Of a stretch of DNA of 64,000 bases, positions 27,196 to 35,822 are shown piece after piece. Position numbers and translations under genes: made by a program. Within the stretch, counting starts at the first letter, position 1; each line of letters opens with the position of its first letter. The DNA lies in contig JAPDPQ010000004.1 in assembly GCA_034506395.1 (NCBI GenBank), forward strand, positions 208,631 through 272,630, given 5' to 3'. This DNA is from a candidate division KSB1 bacterium (lineage in GTDB: Bacteria > Zhuqueibacterota > Zhuqueibacteria > Thermofontimicrobiales > Thermofontimicrobiaceae). The notes under the pieces were generated by a model. It made no database searches. It was not told where the DNA came from and worked only from the letters and a program-made list of their open reading frames with translations.

Positions 27196-27648
27196 ACCTG
27201 GCGATTGGTTCTTTCGATACAAAACCAGATTATTCCAATAATTTTGCGCTCTCTAGAACCGACAATTGAGAATTGCAATAGCAACATTGTCGAGGGTATT
27301 AAAATGGGAGGTAGTGAGTATAACTTTTACTTCCTCTCGAATTTCAACAAAATCAGAACATCTATGTGGGGAAAAAAAACTAGAATTTTCCGCATTATCG
27401 AGGAAATGTTCCTATTTATCAGATAAAAAAAGTGCTATATTGCATCGCAGTTTTATTTCTCCGCAAAAAACTAATAGCATATGGGTGAAAAACCGTACTG
27501 GAAGCTAGTTTGAATCATTTTATAAAAATGATTGAAAATTGTTTAGCTTTCGAATTGATTGATAACTTTATGACAGAATACTGGGAAGCCTGACAGTCAT
27601 TGGGCTGCACCACTTCCTGAAAAGCGATGACATAACATTAGGGACTGA
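27196..27648. other. Gap with a small hairpin, no gene
   Basis: About 450 AT-rich bases. Short frames (for example 27205-27426) show no recognisable product. AATCATTTT (27513-27521) and AAAATGATT (27525-27533) form a 9-bp hairpin of unknown role. The dehydrogenase at 27649 may have its own promoter here. Confidence 0.45.
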
Positions 27649-28683
27649 ATGATGAAGCCGATTAATATTGCCGTCATTGGATGCGGCTACTGGGGACCCA
27701 ACTTGATCCGCAATTTCAATGCAAACCCACATTGCAATATGAAAGTTTGTTGTGATTTGAATATCGAGCGGTTGAAACGAATGAAACTGCTTTATAATGA
27801 AATTGAGACCGTCACTGATTATCATCAGATTCTTGAGTCCAAGGACATTGATGCAGTAGCGATTGCTACGCCGGTTCGGACGCATGCTGAAATTGCCCGA
27901 CAATGTCTCTCGGCCAACAAACATGTCTTGGTGGAAAAGCCAATCACTGCGTCAGTCAATGAATGCATGGAACTCATCTCCTTGGCCAAAGCGCATGATC
28001 GGATTTTAATGGTTGGTCATACTTTTGAATTTACCGCGTCAGTGAATAAGATTCTTGAAATCATTCAGAGCGGAGAATTGGGAGATATTTTGTATATTGC
28101 CAGTGAGCGTCTTAATTTGGGATTATTTCAAGACGACATTAATGTGGTGTGGGATCTGGCGCCGCACGATATTTCGATCATCCTGTATTTGCTCAAGCGG
28201 TTGCCGATTTCAGTGAATGCTCAGGGAAAGGCACATTACAAAAAAAATATAGAGGACGTTGCCTGGGTATCACTTAATTTCGGAGAGGATTTGATCGCGT
28301 TCTTGCATAATAGCTGGCTTGATCCATATAAAATTCGAAAAATGACCATTGTGGGCAGCAAAAAGATGCTGGTCTATAACGATATTGAGCCCAACGAGAA
28401 AATCAAGATTTTCGATAAAGGGATCAAGGCGCCAGCTTACTATGATACCTTTGCGGAATTTCATTTTACGTATCGATATGGCGATATTTACAGTCCCAGA
28501 GTCGAGGAGTATGAACCTTTGGCGCGGGAATGTCAACATTTTATTGAGTGCATTCAAAACAATCAACAGCCGATTACTGATGGCTATGATGGATTAAAAG
28601 TGGTGGCAATTTTAGAGGCGGCCAGCGAATCCATGAAAAATTCCGGTAAATCCGTTCCGATTCAATTGCCATCGATGAATTAG
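27649..28683 (+). CDS. Gfo/Idh/MocA-family sugar dehydrogenase
   Basis: A 344-residue NAD(P)-dependent oxidoreductase. The Rossmann motif is AVIGCGYWGPNLIRNF; the EKP signature is HVLVEKPITASVNE; WDLAPHDISIILYLL holds the His of the substrate site. This version (GYWGPNL...RNF, WDLxPHD) is typical of polysaccharide clusters, where relatives such as WlbA/WbpB oxidise C3 of UDP-N-acetyl-glucosaminuronate. That would supply a modified uronic acid and fits the uronate-amidating neighbour. ATG 27649 or 27652 can both serve. Confidence 0.86.
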   Translation: MMKPINIAVIGCGYWGPNLIRNFNANPHCNMKVCCDLNIERLKRMKLLYNEIETVTDYHQILESKDIDAVAIATPVRTHAEIARQCLSANKHVLVEKPITASVNECMELISLAKAHDRILMVGHTFEFTASVNKILEIIQSGELGDILYIASERLNLGLFQDDINVVWDLAPHDISIILYLLKRLPISVNAQGKAHYKKNIEDVAWVSLNFGEDLIAFLHNSWLDPYKIRKMTIVGSKKMLVYNDIEPNEKIKIFDKGIKAPAYYDTFAEFHFTYRYGDIYSPRVEEYEPLARECQHFIECIQNNQQPITDGYDGLKVVAILEAASESMKNSGKSVPIQLPSMN

Positions 28684-28820
28684 CCTTGAGAGGCTATCAT
28701 ATCGAACAAGCGGATTTTTATTGATAAGATGCGCCGTATGGTTCAAATCTGAGAGCAAATCTAGCGGTTATTTTATAAATGAGGATGATTTAAGCAAGGA
28801 TCAAATCGAAAGGAAATCCG

Positions 28821-29387
28821 ATGAGACGAGCGTTATTCATTATCGGGCTCGGGGGAATTGTTGTTTTATCTTTCATTGGTAATGTTGTCTCCCAGGAATC
28901 AGCGGAACAACGCATCCAGGTCACCAAAGAAGCTTATCTAATTGGTGAGGAAAAGAACTTAGAAATCATCGTTCACGTCTGGGGCGAAGTTCGGCAGCCG
29001 GGCGAAAAGCGCGTCCCAGACGGCATCACCATACTGGAATTGATCTCTAAGGCGGGCGGTCCCACAGAATTTTCGGACCTTTCCCATGTGATGCTCTTTA
29101 GCAAGGCCAGTCCTGCATTGACAGACGCGGAGAAGTCGAAATTAAGTTCCGAGGAAGATCGATTCATTTTAAAAGATCTTGAAAAGCTCCATGCGACGGG
29201 TCGCGCAGAGATCAACATCAATCAATATTTGAAAAATGGCAAAGCCCAGTATTTGCCACGGCTTCTGCCAGGCGATGTGGTTCAGGTGAAACGCAATGTT
29301 TGGCACAAATGGCAAACATTTATTCGAGTTGTCTCTCAGGTCGCTATCGTCGCCCAAGTGTGGTATTGGTATAGTCGGATTGATTGA
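28821..29387 (+). CDS. SLBB-domain protein of the export system
   Basis: A 188-residue exported protein. Signal peptide: MRRALFIIGLGGIVVLSFIG, likely cut after VVSQ. One SLBB-type beta-grasp unit follows: VHVWGEVRQPGEKRVPDGIT then ILELISKAGGPTEFSD, ending at LPGDVVQVKRN. A last hydrophobic stretch (VSQVAIVAQVWYWY) may anchor it. It lacks the PES domain of Wza, so it cannot be the whole outer-membrane channel. It lies just before the second Wzc-like kinase. ATG 28821 follows AAGGAAATCCG. Confidence 0.8.
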   Translation: MRRALFIIGLGGIVVLSFIGNVVSQESAEQRIQVTKEAYLIGEEKNLEIIVHVWGEVRQPGEKRVPDGITILELISKAGGPTEFSDLSHVMLFSKASPALTDAEKSKLSSEEDRFILKDLEKLHATGRAEININQYLKNGKAQYLPRLLPGDVVQVKRNVWHKWQTFIRVVSQVAIVAQVWYWYSRID

Positions 29388-29441
29388 TTTTTAATATAAT
29401 TTCAGGTACAATTCTCAAATTAACCCCCTAACAATATCAGG

Positions 29442-31802
29442 ATGTCAGCTATGGCACGAACAGATAAGAAAACATCGGACTTCTACGAGATACTTTCGGT
29501 ATTTCGTAAGCGGATTTGGCTGTTAGGTTTTTTTATCCTCGGTGTTTTAGCGGCAATTGAGGTCTACAATGAAACAGTTTCGCCGTTGTACAAGACCGAA
29601 TTATCGCTTATTTATGAGGATTTAATCAAGCCGATTCCAGACACTGAGTTTTTCCAAACCAATCAACGAAGAGAGACCATATTATCGAACCAAGTGGAAG
29701 AGCTTCGAAGCCGCAAATTTTTCTCTGAGGTGGTAAGAGCCCTGCCCAGCGAAATTGTTCATCGGTTCCCAACTCCAGCTTATCTGACTGCAGAAAGTCA
29801 GATCCGCGAATTTCTGGCAGCGACAATCCGCGGGAACACTGAAATTTCGATGCCCGATAATCATTCTAATGTAATTCGCATTGCCTATATTAATCCCGAT
29901 CCAGAGTTGACCCTGCAAGTCGCTCAAACCATCGCAGATGTCGCGACCCATCGGACGATCGAGCATCGGAAACAAAATATCAGTAGTACGCGACAATTGA
30001 TTGAAGCGCAATTGGTGGTTTACAAGGCAAAGTTGGATTCGGCAGAACAGCAATTGCGTGATTTCAAAGAGCACCAAAAAATCAGTTCGCTCAATCAAGA
30101 GACCAATGAGTTGTTGCGCCAGATCACAGAGGCAGAGGTACTACTCACGGCGGCGCAGTCTCAGAAGCACGCGACAGAACAACGATTAAGCTATATTCGG
30201 CAAAAGATTGAATCGGAGCAGAGCCAGCTTTTGCCGAATGTGACCGAAACCATCATCCCACGGCTGCAGAAACTCAACAATCGCTTGGTAGAACTGGAAT
30301 TGCAACGCACCGAGCTCTTGATGAAAGGATACTCCAATCAACATCCAAAATTGTTAAATCTGGCTGATGAAATCCAACAAACGCGGGATAATCTTTCAAA
30401 CGAAACGCAGGAACTGATCGCCAAGGGTAATTTTGTTGATCCGTTATCCCAACTGAAGGATTTTCTGCGTGAAGCGATCACATTGGAGGCGGACCTGAAA
30501 GCCTATGAAGCCCAGGAGCGAACCTTGCGCAGCATTCTGGCGGAGTACGACCGCAAGATTCAGATGCTGCCAGACCTAGAATTGCAACTTGCGAAGTTGA
30601 TCCGAGACGTAGAGACCAACGCCAAAATTTACACGATGCTGATGGAAGAAAATGAGCGGACACGAATCGTTGAGGCGCAGAATACGGGCAATATTCGCGT
30701 CATCGATCCGCCAGTATTCCCAACTAGCCCGATTCGGCCACGTAAGAGCCTCAATTTGCTAATCGGTCTCTTGTTCGGCACCATTATCGGCAGCATCATG
30801 GTCTTTGTATTCGAGTCATTGGACACGAGCATCAAAACATCTGCTGATATTAAGCGCTTCACGGATATTTCGGTGATCGGAAATATCCCGAAGATCAGAA
30901 CAAGTGTGAATGGCCATTACAGTATTTTCGATCCGACCCGCAAACCGAAGCCGCAGGAGCTGAACCAACTCATTACCATTTATGATACTCAATCTCATGC
31001 ATCCGAGGCTTTTCGGATGTTGCGAACCAATTTGCAATTCTCTTCAGCGGACTTTCGCTCCAATGCATTTGTGGTTACCAGCCCCCAGCCGGGCGAAGGG
31101 AAATCAACAACAGCTATTAACCTGGCTGTCTCAACCGCCCAGTTGGGCTACGATACGCTGTTGATCGATGCCGATCTCCGGCGACCGACGCTGCATAACA
31201 CATTTCAATTGGAACGAACGCCTGGGTTAGTGGACATCCTTCAATCAACAGCCTTTCAGACGTTGTTGGCGGAATACCAGGAAGCTCAGAGAAAGCATTT
31301 ATGGGAAGATTTTTTGAAACCTCAAAATTCTTCAAATTCGGATTCCGCAATAGAAGAGCCATACAGCTATTTATTAAAGCAACACAAGTTCGATTTCCAG
31401 AGTTTAGCAAATCTCTATGCTGAAATAGACAGAAGCATTAACGTTTTATCAAATATCGCTCATCTGTCGCTGCTCACTGCTGGGTCAGCGGTGAAAAATT
31501 GCTCTGAAGTTTTGGGTTCGAAATTAATGCGAACCTTTATCACTCTGGTGAAAAAGAAATATGACGTTGTTGTTATCGATTCAGCGCCATTGTTAGTAGT
31601 TACTGACACTTCGATACTTTGCTCGTTGGCGGACGGGGTGATCCTTGTTTGTGAAGCAGGAAAAACCAGCCAACGAACCATCAACCGCGCAATCGAGCAA
31701 TTGCAAAACGCTGGTATTAAGATCTGGGGTATTGTGCTGAATCAATCCGCTGAAGAACCGGTGCCGCGGTCTTATCGGCGGTATTACGATGCAACTGCAT
31801 AA
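29442..31802 (+). CDS. Wzc-like polysaccharide co-polymerase and tyrosine autokinase, second copy
   Basis: A 786-residue protein with an N-terminal Wzz domain (TM near residues 30-50 and 430-450), a periplasmic coiled coil, and a BY-kinase: Walker A SPQPGEGKSTTAINL, A' LLIDADLRRPTLHNTF, B VVVIDSAPLLVVTDTS. About 80 extra residues lie between A' and the B region. Its C-terminus carries only three Tyr (YRRYYDATA), fewer than the copy at 22647. The two are similar enough to be paralogues. ATG 29451 is an alternative start with better AGG spacing. It overlaps the sugar transferase gene by 14 bases. Confidence 0.9.
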   Translation: MSAMARTDKKTSDFYEILSVFRKRIWLLGFFILGVLAAIEVYNETVSPLYKTELSLIYEDLIKPIPDTEFFQTNQRRETILSNQVEELRSRKFFSEVVRALPSEIVHRFPTPAYLTAESQIREFLAATIRGNTEISMPDNHSNVIRIAYINPDPELTLQVAQTIADVATHRTIEHRKQNISSTRQLIEAQLVVYKAKLDSAEQQLRDFKEHQKISSLNQETNELLRQITEAEVLLTAAQSQKHATEQRLSYIRQKIESEQSQLLPNVTETIIPRLQKLNNRLVELELQRTELLMKGYSNQHPKLLNLADEIQQTRDNLSNETQELIAKGNFVDPLSQLKDFLREAITLEADLKAYEAQERTLRSILAEYDRKIQMLPDLELQLAKLIRDVETNAKIYTMLMEENERTRIVEAQNTGNIRVIDPPVFPTSPIRPRKSLNLLIGLLFGTIIGSIMVFVFESLDTSIKTSADIKRFTDISVIGNIPKIRTSVNGHYSIFDPTRKPKPQELNQLITIYDTQSHASEAFRMLRTNLQFSSADFRSNAFVVTSPQPGEGKSTTAINLAVSTAQLGYDTLLIDADLRRPTLHNTFQLERTPGLVDILQSTAFQTLLAEYQEAQRKHLWEDFLKPQNSSNSDSAIEEPYSYLLKQHKFDFQSLANLYAEIDRSINVLSNIAHLSLLTAGSAVKNCSEVLGSKLMRTFITLVKKKYDVVVIDSAPLLVVTDTSILCSLADGVILVCEAGKTSQRTINRAIEQLQNAGIKIWGIVLNQSAEEPVPRSYRRYYDATA

Positions 31803-33201
31803 CCAATCAGTTTTAACTCAGGGGGAAGTTTTGAAACGTAACCGCATCCAGAAGGAAAATTGGCATCAACTTTTGCAAAAATTAGCGCGGCAAAAGATAC
31901 AGGCGAACCTGCTGAAACAAAAAAATGGCAGAGCTCAGCTTGAAGCGCTTAATAATGGTTATTTCCATTCATTAGAATATTTCCGGCAGCGTTATCTAAT
32001 CGAAAAACGCCGAGCCGAACGAAAAGCATACGATTTCTCTTTGATCGTTATTGAGCTGCCCGATGCCGATCGACAACCGCGATCGTCTGAGGCCTTAGAT
32101 CAGCCCAGTGAGCTATCTGCAATCTTATTAGCAACGCTCAAAACGATTCTTCGCACCACCGATGTCGTAGCCAGATCGGGCGCAACCCTGTTGTTCGTGC
32201 TCTTGCCCGATACCAATGCTGAAGGGGCGGCGACGGTAATGCAGCGAATGAATCAGGAGCTTAGCCATTCGTTTGAATTGAACAATGGGAATCCTCGGAA
32301 GCTGCCAAAGATCAAATGCTATTCTTATCCAGAGGAGAGCCATCTGATTGAATCGCTCATCGATTCCGATCTTGTGGCAACTGGCGAATCGACCAGGCAC
32401 ATCGAACGGGTGATACGGAAGGCATCGGCCAATTACTATCGAATGATGTCCGATGAGAATCTTGGCCATGGTTCTGCTTTAATCAGCGCTGGTAGCGCCA
32501 TTGCTGCTCTTCCCAATCCGTTTTTGGTACTCAGCGAAGCCTTTTATGACTGGTCAGATGTATGGCAAAAAATAGCCAAACGCGCTATTGATATTGTTTT
32601 TTCCATTTGCGCCTTGATCTTTTTCGCCCCAGTCATGTTAATCATCGCGCTGATCATCAAGCTCACTTCTCCTGGGCCAGTTTTTTTCAAGCAGGAGCGG
32701 ATTGGTTATCTGGGCAAAAAATTCGTAATGTATAAATTCCGGACCATGCATCAAAGCCAGGACGATCAGATCCATAAGAATTATATCAAGGACTTCATTC
32801 ATAATTGCAGCTCAAGTCAGCCAGGTTGCGAAGATGAACAACCGATTTTCAAAATTAAAAATGATCCCCGGGTGACGCGGATTGGAAAATTTTTGCGGCG
32901 CACCAGCTTAGATGAACTGGGACAATTCATCAATGTGTTGAAAGGCGACATGAGCTTAGTGGGACCGCGACCGCCAATCCCGTATGAAGTGGAATTATAC
33001 GATTTGTGGCATCGGCGCCGCTTTTTGAGCGTCAAACCTGGCATTACTGGGCTATGGCAAATCTACGGTCGCAGTACGACGGCCTTCAACGAAATGATCC
33101 GATTGGACCTCGCATATGCTCAAAATTGGTCGCTAAAATTGGATATTAAAATCCTACTAAAAACGATTGGTGCGGTGCTCTCAATGAAAGGCGCTTATTA
33201 A
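31789..33201 (+). CDS. Initiating sugar-phosphate transferase fused to a degenerate GGDEF domain
   Basis: A 470-residue protein. Residues about 45-215 resemble a GGDEF domain: FRQRYLIEKRRAERKAYDFS, SLIVIELPDAD, then VARSGATLLFVLLPDTNAEG, in which the GGDEF site has become SGATL, so it cannot make c-di-GMP. One TM helix (about residues 268-290) leads into the bacterial sugar transferase domain: SPGPVFFKQERIGYLGKKF, YKFRTM, DELGQFINVLKGDMSLVGPR, and VKPGITGLWQI. This enzyme loads the first sugar phosphate onto undecaprenyl phosphate. It is the only initiating transferase seen in the locus. Confidence 0.87.
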   Translation: MQLHNQSVLTQGEVLKRNRIQKENWHQLLQKLARQKIQANLLKQKNGRAQLEALNNGYFHSLEYFRQRYLIEKRRAERKAYDFSLIVIELPDADRQPRSSEALDQPSELSAILLATLKTILRTTDVVARSGATLLFVLLPDTNAEGAATVMQRMNQELSHSFELNNGNPRKLPKIKCYSYPEESHLIESLIDSDLVATGESTRHIERVIRKASANYYRMMSDENLGHGSALISAGSAIAALPNPFLVLSEAFYDWSDVWQKIAKRAIDIVFSICALIFFAPVMLIIALIIKLTSPGPVFFKQERIGYLGKKFVMYKFRTMHQSQDDQIHKNYIKDFIHNCSSSQPGCEDEQPIFKIKNDPRVTRIGKFLRRTSLDELGQFINVLKGDMSLVGPRPPIPYEVELYDLWHRRRFLSVKPGITGLWQIYGRSTTAFNEMIRLDLAYAQNWSLKLDIKILLKTIGAVLSMKGAY

Positions 33202-33659
33202 CGATTATAGTTTAACAATAGCATTGCCGATTGCCATACCGATCCTTACTTCGTTACCGATCCCACTCTCGACTGTAGGGTGTAATTTGTGCCGATTGGA
33301 AACGAAGCAAGAAACTCATTTCTTCAGCAAGAGATGATCAAAAATACAACCGAGAACAGCACAGCTTTTGAAAAAGGAATAATTTCAAATTGCTGCATCG
33401 CTGTTCTAAATAAAGGGGACATTTGAGGCTGGCGTCTCCTTTTTTTCATTTCTTCGCTGCGGAATGAAATATGGCACTTCTCTGGGTTGCATTGACTAAT
33501 AAAATTGTATTCAAATTCTGACCAACTCAAATGAGCTGTGAATTCATTTACCAAAACAAGATTCTTCTTTCTTTGTCACTATAAGAGATTATTAGAAAAG
33601 TCCAAAGAGAGATAATTAATTCCGTGGTCTTCATAGAATAAATCGGGAATTTAGGATAG
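33202..33659. other. Intergenic region with a terminator
   Basis: This 458-base gap follows the sugar transferase gene and contains the hairpin terminator at 33412-33446. A minus-strand frame at 33324-33554 shows no recognisable product and overlaps that hairpin. The DUF354 gene downstream probably has its own promoter. Confidence 0.5.
33412..33446 (+). terminator. Rho-independent terminator
   Basis: AAAGGGGAC (33412-33420) pairs with GTCTCCTTT (33434-33442), including one G-U pair, around a 13-base loop, and the T-run continues to 33446. It would end the transcript that includes the Wzc-like kinase and sugar transferase. Confidence 0.75.
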
Positions 33660-34712
33660 ATGAAAATTTGGGTGGATTTAGAGAATACTCCTCATGTGCT
33701 GATCTTGAAGCCGATTATCGAAGAATTGCAGCGTCGCAATCATGATGTGCTCATTACAGCGCGGGACTGCTCCCAAACTCTCGAATTGGCAAATTATTTT
33801 AAAATGAATGCGAAACGGATCAGTCATCACCATGGCAAAAAGACAGTATACAAAGTATTGGGCCATTGCAGCCGCATCGTGAGATTGATGTTATATGGTC
33901 GAAATAAAGGGATTTCTGTCGCGCTGTCGCATGGATCGCGCAGCCAGATCATCGCTGCCGGTCTACTTCGAATTCCCACATTTGTGATGTGGGATTATGA
34001 ATATGCCAGTTTATCCGTCATTCATCGATTTATCGATCGGTTGGCAATACCAGAGATCCTTTCCGCAGAGGCGTTTAGAGATCGAATCCCAGCATCGAAA
34101 ATCCTCAAATATCCTGGGATCAAAGAACATATTTATGTGGCAAATTTAATGAACAACGGCACTGCTTGTCCAGAGCTGCAGTTAGATCCAGAGCGCGTCA
34201 TTATCACCATTCGCCCCCCGGCGACAGAAGCCCATTATTACCATCCTGACGATGGCAGCGATTCGCTATTTTATCATGCGATCCGATATCTATCCCAATT
34301 CGACAATACGATAATTGTAGTTCTGGCACGAACAAAAGCGCAACAAAAGGAGATTCTTCAAGCCATCCAGCGCGATGGAGGGAATAACAAAATTATTTTC
34401 CCCACGAAAGCACAAAATGGGATTCAGCTCATCTGGAACTCCGACATCGTCATTAGTGGTGGAGGCACCATGAATCGGGAGGCTGCTGTGTTGAATGTTC
34501 CGGTGTACTCCATCTTTCAAGGAAAAATTGGCGCGATCGATCGCTACCTGCATCAAACTGGCAAATTGAAGATCATCCAATCCGTTCAAGACCTGAAGTC
34601 AATCCAGCCTGTGAAACGAGTTCGTCCCGAGCGACCGCAGCTCGATGACAATCAGCGGTTGGTCAATTTCATCGTGGAAAAGGTATTAGAAACTGGGAAG
34701 TCAGGAAAATGA
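33660..34712 (+). CDS. DUF354-family predicted glycosyltransferase
   Basis: A 350-residue protein of the DUF354 family, which has a GT-B/UDP-GlcNAc-2-epimerase-like fold. The start MKIWVDLENTPHVLILKPII, with the DxxNxPH pattern, is characteristic. Further parts are ALSHGSRSQIIAAGLLRIPT and VISGGGTMNREAAVLNVPVY, the latter like the donor loop of MurG-type enzymes. Its biochemical activity is not established; the locus suggests sugar transfer or sugar nucleotide handling. It overlaps the next gene as ATGA (34709-34712). Confidence 0.85.
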   Translation: MKIWVDLENTPHVLILKPIIEELQRRNHDVLITARDCSQTLELANYFKMNAKRISHHHGKKTVYKVLGHCSRIVRLMLYGRNKGISVALSHGSRSQIIAAGLLRIPTFVMWDYEYASLSVIHRFIDRLAIPEILSAEAFRDRIPASKILKYPGIKEHIYVANLMNNGTACPELQLDPERVIITIRPPATEAHYYHPDDGSDSLFYHAIRYLSQFDNTIIVVLARTKAQQKEILQAIQRDGGNNKIIFPTKAQNGIQLIWNSDIVISGGGTMNREAAVLNVPVYSIFQGKIGAIDRYLHQTGKLKIIQSVQDLKSIQPVKRVRPERPQLDDNQRLVNFIVEKVLETGKSGK

Positions 34713-35809
34713 ATGTCATATTCCTGCGGGTGGGGATTTTTTCACATGTGAACCAAAAGCTCTATGAGGCGCTAAGTCGGGTTCATCATGTCGTGGCAAA
34801 CATCGATACTGGCAAGATTATCAAAAGAAAGTCACTGCGTTTTTCAGCCTGGCATAATTTGCTCTATACGATCATCAAATCGAGGCGCTATTGGCGACAA
34901 ACCCATAGCAAAAATTGCTACGCATTTTCTAAAATGACCGAATACTGCAATGCAGTGATTCGCTCGAGAACCGACTACGATATTATTTTTCAGACCCAAT
35001 GCAAATTTAGCATCACTGAAAACCCTTACTCCCGGCCCTATTTCATTTACACCGATTTGACCCAAAAATTGTGCGATCAATTCTGGCCCGGGTGGGCTTT
35101 ATTTGGCTCAGCTGCAGAAGTGCGCCATTGGTACCAACTGGAATCAGCAGCATACCATCGGGCCGACATCATCTTTACATTCAGTGATCGGCTGAAACAA
35201 TCATTCGTGGAAGATTATCATATTAGCCCTGATAAGGTTATCGTTGTGGGTACGGGGATCAACGCTGATATCATTGAAGAGATCGGCTTCAGCGAAAAAC
35301 AAACACAGCGTTTCACCATGGTATTTGTTTCGAGCGAATTTGAACGTCAGGGTGGACCGCTGGCGCTAAAGGCTTACGAGCTTGCTAAACGTCAAGTGCC
35401 CGGAATTGAACTCATCATCATCGGCCGCCATCCGCGGAAAATACCGACTGATGTTACCGTATATGACTATTCAAGTCTTGCAACAATCGACCAAGTTCTC
35501 CGAAGGGCCCATATCTATCTTATGCCAGGTAAATTGGGGGGCATTCAATCTGTGCTTCAGGCAATGTATCAGAAATGTGTTTGCATCGCGAGCCGCTCGA
35601 ACCTCTTGCTCTCAGATCTGATTTTGGACAATGAAACTGGCATCCTGATTAGGACGGAGGAACCATCAGAACTTGCCCAGCGGATTATTGAACTATACCA
35701 TAACCCATCCTGGTGCGCTACGATTGCAGAACGGGCGCATCGCATGGTCCAAAACAATTTTACCTGGGACAAGATCGTTGCTCGCATGTCTCAATATTTT
35801 GCCATTTAA
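34709..35809 (+). CDS. GT4-like glycosyltransferase
   Basis: A 366-residue GT-B glycosyltransferase, coupled to the DUF354 gene by a 4-base overlap. The C-terminal domain is clear: VFVSSEFERQGGPLALKAYE, ELIIIGRHPRKIP and YLMPGKLGGIQSVLQAMYQK, a variant of the E-x7-E loop. The N-terminal domain is divergent. It may add one of the repeat-unit sugars. The flippase gene begins 13 bp after its stop. Confidence 0.82.
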   Translation: MNVIFLRVGIFSHVNQKLYEALSRVHHVVANIDTGKIIKRKSLRFSAWHNLLYTIIKSRRYWRQTHSKNCYAFSKMTEYCNAVIRSRTDYDIIFQTQCKFSITENPYSRPYFIYTDLTQKLCDQFWPGWALFGSAAEVRHWYQLESAAYHRADIIFTFSDRLKQSFVEDYHISPDKVIVVGTGINADIIEEIGFSEKQTQRFTMVFVSSEFERQGGPLALKAYELAKRQVPGIELIIIGRHPRKIPTDVTVYDYSSLATIDQVLRRAHIYLMPGKLGGIQSVLQAMYQKCVCIASRSNLLLSDLILDNETGILIRTEEPSELAQRIIELYHNPSWCATIAERAHRMVQNNFTWDKIVARMSQYFAI

Positions 35810-35822
35810 GCGGAACAGAGTT

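Noticed and set aside
27205-27426. 73-codon frame between the asparagine-synthase-like and dehydrogenase genes
   Set aside because: It overlaps another frame of similar length, and neither has a ribosome site or similarity.
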